From positions 62,001-126,000 of the forward strand of contig CAXTWH010000004.1 in NCBI GenBank assembly GCA_964247975.1: a DNA stretch of 64,000 nucleotides, given 5' to 3'. Positions 60,310 through 64,000 of the stretch are shown here, piece by piece; positions within the stretch are counted from its first letter, which is position 1, and every line of letters starts with the position of its first letter. The notes beneath the pieces are model-generated. The model was not told the origin of the DNA. It did no database searches and worked only from the letters and a program-made list of their open reading frames with translations. The translations under genes and the position numbers were made by a program. This stretch comes from KBS-96 sp964247975 (GTDB taxonomy: Bacteria; Acidobacteriota; Terriglobia; Bryobacterales; Bryobacteraceae).

Positions 60310-62094
60310 TTAAACAATCGCTGCTTCCGGAGCTACGGGTTCAATATGAACAGCTTTAGCTTCATATTGATCGACACCAAGAGCCCAATAAGTATGTCCA
60401 TTCTCTTCTTCGGAAATTTTCTCAAAACCGAAGCGGCTGAAGAAATCGCGCACCATTGCATTCTTCGCGCTAGGAATGTACTCGCCGGTAACCCGGCGCA
60501 AGCCACGCTGTTCTGCTTCCGCAAAAATGCGGTTCATCAGATATTGTTCAACGCCGCGCGACAAAACACGGCAGGACATCAGCCAATCGCTGATCACCAT
60601 CTCCTCGCCTTGCGGACGGGCAACAACCACTGAGATCAGTCCATGATCTCCAAAGCGGTCAGACAATCGGGCATAAAGCGGAATGCATCCATTTTCATCG
60701 GCGGCCATCGCTTCGCAATCGGCTTGGGAATGGCGGCGCGTGGTCAGGTTGAACTGATTGCTGCGCTGAATAAGCTGGGCGATGCGGGACAGATGGAAAG
60801 AATCGAAACGGGCTACTTCGATTTTCATCTCCAAAGATTTCAGGTAGTCGTTAATGTCTGTGTACTGATCGGCGGTAATGCGGCGCTGCGCTTCCTGGCG
60901 GTATTGTTCGCCCCGCATACTGTCTTCCGCCGAAAAAGTGTTTACTTCAAACAGATTCAATTCGCAAACCGCCCGCACATAATCAGCCGGGTCTTCCGGC
61001 AGTTCCGGCACAATCACTTCGGGAACAAACTCCCGAACCAGATTACGTTCAAACGGATTATCGTCAAGAAACACCATTGAATCAAGGCCGATATCCAGGA
61101 TGTCGCGCACTTTGCGGATGTTATCGGCCTTGTTGTCCCAGTTCACCACAAATACCGAGATGTCTTCTTCTTTTAAAACCATCTCCTGGTTTTCGGTGAA
61201 AGCCCGCAAAGCTACCGCATGATCGTTCTTGCTGCAAACCGCCAGAATGATTCCGCGCCGCTTCATTTCCCGCAGGAAACATTGGAAATGGTAAAAAGTT
61301 TCGCCTTCGCCGTGAGCATTAATTTGAATTCCGTCCGGTCCGTCGTCGCCGATCACGCCGCCCCAAAGCGTGTTATCCAGATCCAGCACAATGCATTTCA
61401 CTGTGCGGCCCATCTGGCTTAACGCAATTTCAACAATGTTCTGGGCCACCAGCGGGAGATACTCCGGCGCACAGTAAGTTTTTGAACCGGCCCAGAGCCG
61501 TTCATCAAACCAATGGCGAGTTCCCACGCTCGCCGCGATCGCTGCTGCATCAGCGATAAAAACATAATTGCGCCGGCGCACCGCTGCGGCCAGCGCGTTG
61601 TTCAAAGATTGAACAACAGAAGAAAGCGAACCGGCAACCGCCTGGTCGAAATTGCCGAAAAAACGCTCATACGGCGGAACGAAATTGAACTGGATAATGT
61701 TGGCTCGCGAATGGCGATGGATGGCTTCCCAAATATCCGCCATGTGGTCCGCTGTTTCTTGCAGGAACGTTTCGCCGCTGCCGGAGCGATGAAAATACTT
61801 GAACCTGAGCGATTGCGTGCTGTTCACAATCACAATCAGGTCAGGCTTAAACTGATACAACGCCGATCCAGAATCCAGGACTTCCAGATCGATCGCGTCA
61901 AAATGCCCTTCATACAATGCAACAGTTACGCCATTGTCATGAAACAAGGCGCGGAGAAGCGGAACGAAGAACTGGGTGGCCGCATCTCCGATCAATGCAA
62001 TACGCCTTTGGGGAAACTCTGGGCGAGTTTTGAGCTTCCGGCTGGCCATCACTAAACGGCTGTAATCTAAGTCTGGTGTGTTCTTTGAAAGCAT
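60310..62094 (-). CDS. FkbH-like HAD-IIIC phosphatase/acyl-ACP loading enzyme
   Basis: The 594-residue protein has three parts: an SGNH-like N-terminal domain (about 30-215; IALIGDAATQFFVPLLRAL), a HAD-IIIC phosphatase domain (about 230-375) with D238/D240 in IVLDLDNTLWGGVIGDDG, S288 in VCSKND, K322 in NWDNKADNI and D344/D345 in VFLDDNPFER, and a C-terminal GNAT domain (about 425-575). FkbH proteins take the C3 unit from 1,3-bisphosphoglycerate and load it on an acyl carrier, giving glyceryl-ACP. The ACP gene follows after 6 bases. It heads the FkbH-ACP-MBOAT-SGNH cassette; the C3 substrate here is a prediction. Confidence 0.9.
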   Translation of the reverse strand: MLSKNTPDLDYSRLVMASRKLKTRPEFPQRRIALIGDAATQFFVPLLRALFHDNGVTVALYEGHFDAIDLEVLDSGSALYQFKPDLIVIVNSTQSLRFKYFHRSGSGETFLQETADHMADIWEAIHRHSRANIIQFNFVPPYERFFGNFDQAVAGSLSSVVQSLNNALAAAVRRRNYVFIADAAAIAASVGTRHWFDERLWAGSKTYCAPEYLPLVAQNIVEIALSQMGRTVKCIVLDLDNTLWGGVIGDDGPDGIQINAHGEGETFYHFQCFLREMKRRGIILAVCSKNDHAVALRAFTENQEMVLKEEDISVFVVNWDNKADNIRKVRDILDIGLDSMVFLDDNPFERNLVREFVPEVIVPELPEDPADYVRAVCELNLFEVNTFSAEDSMRGEQYRQEAQRRITADQYTDINDYLKSLEMKIEVARFDSFHLSRIAQLIQRSNQFNLTTRRHSQADCEAMAADENGCIPLYARLSDRFGDHGLISVVVARPQGEEMVISDWLMSCRVLSRGVEQYLMNRIFAEAEQRGLRRVTGEYIPSAKNAMVRDFFSRFGFEKISEEENGHTYWALGVDQYEAKAVHIEPVAPEAAIV

Positions 62095-62211
62095 AAACGA
62101 AAGAACTGAACTGCGTAACGCAGATATTTTAGAATAACTGACTGGAAAATTGCAGTCTTCTGAATTTTATCCGGCTTGGGTTTGGAGGGGAACCAGCATA
62201 CAGTGTTAAGA

Positions 62212-63306
62212 ATGGTGAACCTAGCTCAGCCGCTTCGTTTGGCTTTCGTCAGTCCTCTGCTCGCCGGTTTTCTCTGCTGCGCTTTTCCGGCCCAAGCGCA
62301 GGAAACTCAGGAACTCGAAAAAATTCGTCAGCTTGAGGAAAGAATCGTTCAACTGGAACAAGTGGTTGCGCAGTTAAAAAACGAAATGACTGCCAATCAT
62401 CCGGCAGCAGCCACTCCTCCCGCGGTTGCCGAATCAGCGCCGGTCCTGCCTTCAACCAGTCCAGCATCGGTGAGCAATGTAGCATCGAAGCCCCGCTTCG
62501 AAATGCCTCCTGAGCTTCTGCCGGAAATAGGCAAAATTGGCGCGGAAGTGGGTGTCATGCTTTCAGGCTCGTCCAGCCCTTTCAAGTTGAATTCCGGAAG
62601 CTTCGCGGGAGCATACATCGACCTGCCGCTTTTTGACCGTCCCCGCTGGCTGCACGGCAAGGTATCGTACGAGATTTCGGTTGGCTTAAGCCGTTCGCAA
62701 ACCACTTTCTCCACAACATCAAATGTCGCGCAGGTGGCCAATCTGGCTGTTCTGAACACGTTAAATCCGACCGGCGGGTTAGCGAATGTGCAAGCTGCCG
62801 TTACGGGAACAGGGTCGGCGCCGTTTCCGGTAACAACCTCCACTGAAACCAAGCTTCGCCTGCTTCAAGTGGTTCCATTTTCATTGAAGTACACGCCCAC
62901 TGCTCTGGATCGTTTCCGTGTGCGTCCTTATGCGATAGCTGGCATTGGCGCTTACGTCACTATTCATGTGCAGAATCCCGCGCGAGGAACTCCGCCCAGC
63001 TTCGGCGTGCGCCAGGATGCCAATTTGCCGCCCAGCGTGCTTTCCACTCTTAATACACTTTTCGCCGGGCAGGCTCCCTTTGGCGGTCCGCTGGTGGCCG
63101 GTCAGCTTTCGCAATCTCCGGAGCTGGAAGCTCGCGGGCTTCCCGGCGGCCACGGCAACATCGATTTCGGTTTTCAAACCGGAGGCGGGATAGCGGTCCG
63201 AATTACGCGCGGTTTGTCGCTCGGCTTCGATGCCCGTTACAACCGTATTTCCGGAACATACGGCAGCTTTGCAACGTACGGCAGCCGCATCGGAGTTCAC
63301 TTCTGA
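62212..63306 (+). CDS. Putative outer-membrane beta-barrel protein with N-terminal coiled coil
   Basis: The 364-residue protein has a signal peptide (LAFVSPLLAGFLCCAFPAQAQ), a short coiled coil (about 32-62, with EKIRQLEERIVQLEQVVAQL) that may bind peptidoglycan or another protein, a proline/alanine/serine linker, and from about 105 alternating strands that end in an aromatic phenylalanine (SRIGVHF), the usual mark of an outer-membrane barrel. The ATG at 62212 gives the cleanest signal peptide; the frame opens at 62176. It is divergent from the FkbH gene. Function is unknown. Confidence 0.7.
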   Translation: MVNLAQPLRLAFVSPLLAGFLCCAFPAQAQETQELEKIRQLEERIVQLEQVVAQLKNEMTANHPAAATPPAVAESAPVLPSTSPASVSNVASKPRFEMPPELLPEIGKIGAEVGVMLSGSSSPFKLNSGSFAGAYIDLPLFDRPRWLHGKVSYEISVGLSRSQTTFSTTSNVAQVANLAVLNTLNPTGGLANVQAAVTGTGSAPFPVTTSTETKLRLLQVVPFSLKYTPTALDRFRVRPYAIAGIGAYVTIHVQNPARGTPPSFGVRQDANLPPSVLSTLNTLFAGQAPFGGPLVAGQLSQSPELEARGLPGGHGNIDFGFQTGGGIAVRITRGLSLGFDARYNRISGTYGSFATYGSRIGVHF

Positions 63307-63316
63307 CAGGGTAGAT

Positions 63317-64000
63317 TCAGGAACGCAGAGTTCCAAGCAGAACCTTCCGTCCTGTGGGAAGCCTGCTGCCGCCAGCCGGTTCATCTGTCACCGCAACCGC
63401 GTTCAAGCCCGCAATCAGGCCGCGCGCATTGGACGTGATCTGATTACGCGCGCCGCCCGCGCCGGTAAATAAGCCGCCGCTCACAACCGGTTCGCCCCGA
63501 CTGCGAAGAAGCCACAACTGATAAGTACGTCCGGCAGGAAGAGTGGGCAACCCGGTTTCGGAAAACAAGAGTTGATTGTCGCGTGTGATCAACACATAGC
63601 CATGCGCGCCGGCAGCCGATTCAGTTCCGGAAAGCGGAATCAACCTTGTGCCAGGAAGCTCCAGATAACTGATTGCCAATGTGCTTTGAACGGAGCGGCG
63701 CTGCTCTCGGGCGACGGCTTCCTGTAATCTCTGCCGGTCTTGCTCCAACTCGCGAACGCGATTTTGCAGGCTTTGCACGCGAACTACGTTTTCATTCTGG
63801 CTGGCTTCTGTTGCGGAAAGTCTGGCTTGCAACTGCGCCGTGCTGGAGCGCAGCGAAGCCAATTCCTGCTGCTGCCGGTTCAGTTCAGTTTGGGTTGTTC
63901 TAAGCTGCGCTTGCGAAGCGTCCAGCGATTGTCTGGCTGCCGTTAACTGTTGTTGGCTGGTGTTGAGAAGCTGCCGCAGTTGTTCTTCCTGCCGATTTGC
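63317..64000 (-). CDS. RskA-type anti-sigma-factor-like C-terminal domain protein, 5' end beyond window
   Basis: The frame is open to the right edge, so 227 residues are visible and the N-terminus is missing. The first about 100 residues are a long coiled coil rich in glutamine (for instance LRSSTAQLQARLSATEASQN). The rest (about 115-227) is a beta domain with GYVLITRDNQLLFSETGLP, AGRTYQLWLLRSRGEPVVSG and LNAVAVTDEPAGGS, as in the C-terminal domain of anti-sigma-K factor RskA. Such proteins keep an ECF sigma factor inactive across the membrane. A sigma factor gene would be expected further right. Confidence 0.75.
   Translation of the reverse strand, partial: ANRQEEQLRQLLNTSQQQLTAARQSLDASQAQLRTTQTELNRQQQELASLRSSTAQLQARLSATEASQNENVVRVQSLQNRVRELEQDRQRLQEAVAREQRRSVQSTLAISYLELPGTRLIPLSGTESAAGAHGYVLITRDNQLLFSETGLPTLPAGRTYQLWLLRSRGEPVVSGGLFTGAGGARNQITSNARGLIAGLNAVAVTDEPAGGSRLPTGRKVLLGTLRS

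Overview
The window reads as one continuous stretch of bacterial chromosome, most likely from an Acidobacteriota member of the Solibacter/Bryobacter type. The main argument is the 1,411-residue secreted protein at 11474-15709: it combines NHL-like repeats with a TIGR03437-type domain, a combination I associate with that group. Supporting signs are several Tat-signal sugar isomerases, a DUF1080 protein and class II glycyl-tRNA synthetase split into alpha and beta subunits. This placement is an inference from gene families, not from a marker-gene phylogeny. Coding density is high. I see no insertion sequence, prophage, integrase or CRISPR array.

Layout. Positions 1-8300 hold sugar catabolism genes (end of a DUF1080 hydrolase, three TIM-barrel isomerases/epimerases, a class V aminotransferase), a tRNA-Val(GAC), an orphan DUF433 gene, a YhaM-like nuclease, a periplasmic prolyl isomerase and a pyrophosphatase. 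Positions 8400-18500 hold a phosphofructokinase with pyrophosphate-type active-site residues, an ornithine cyclodeaminase-like gene overlapping queF, the giant repeat protein, and pyruvate phosphate dikinase. Positions 18500-22100 are recO-glyQ-glyS, reading into ppdK. Positions 22200-30200 are mixed single genes: M28 peptidase, SRPBCC protein, alcohol dehydrogenase, DedA, thioesterase, nagB, an orphan xdhC-like gene and a frameshifted antitoxin relic.

Positions 30250-39900 form a long minus-strand run: nifS, mnmA, an LpxL-like acyltransferase, queE, glcE, glcF, and a signalling pair made of a receiver/thioredoxin-reductase-like fusion and a cNMP-domain histidine kinase. Positions 39984-51150 hold a SAM-cleaving enzyme, mutM, a homocysteine methyltransferase/MTHFR fusion, tsaC, tsaB, a putative secreted glycosidase, a CpxRA-like two-component system and small genes.

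Positions 53694-62094 form another minus-strand run. A four-gene cassette (FkbH-like enzyme, acyl carrier protein, MBOAT acyltransferase, SGNH-fold protein) runs into a complete potABCD transporter operon whose genes overlap by 4 bases. The cassette mirrors the dltABCD logic (activator, carrier, membrane acyltransferase, SGNH protein), with a FkbH enzyme where DltA would stand. It is my best candidate for a little-described system and probably loads a C3 acyl unit onto a carrier and exports it onto a surface polymer.

Other threads: tRNA modification genes recur (queF, queE, mnmA, tsaB, tsaC). A pyrophosphate-centred glycolysis is suggested by the PFK residues together with PPDK. Three lone antitoxin-type genes, at least one of them broken, suggest past toxin-antitoxin turnover.
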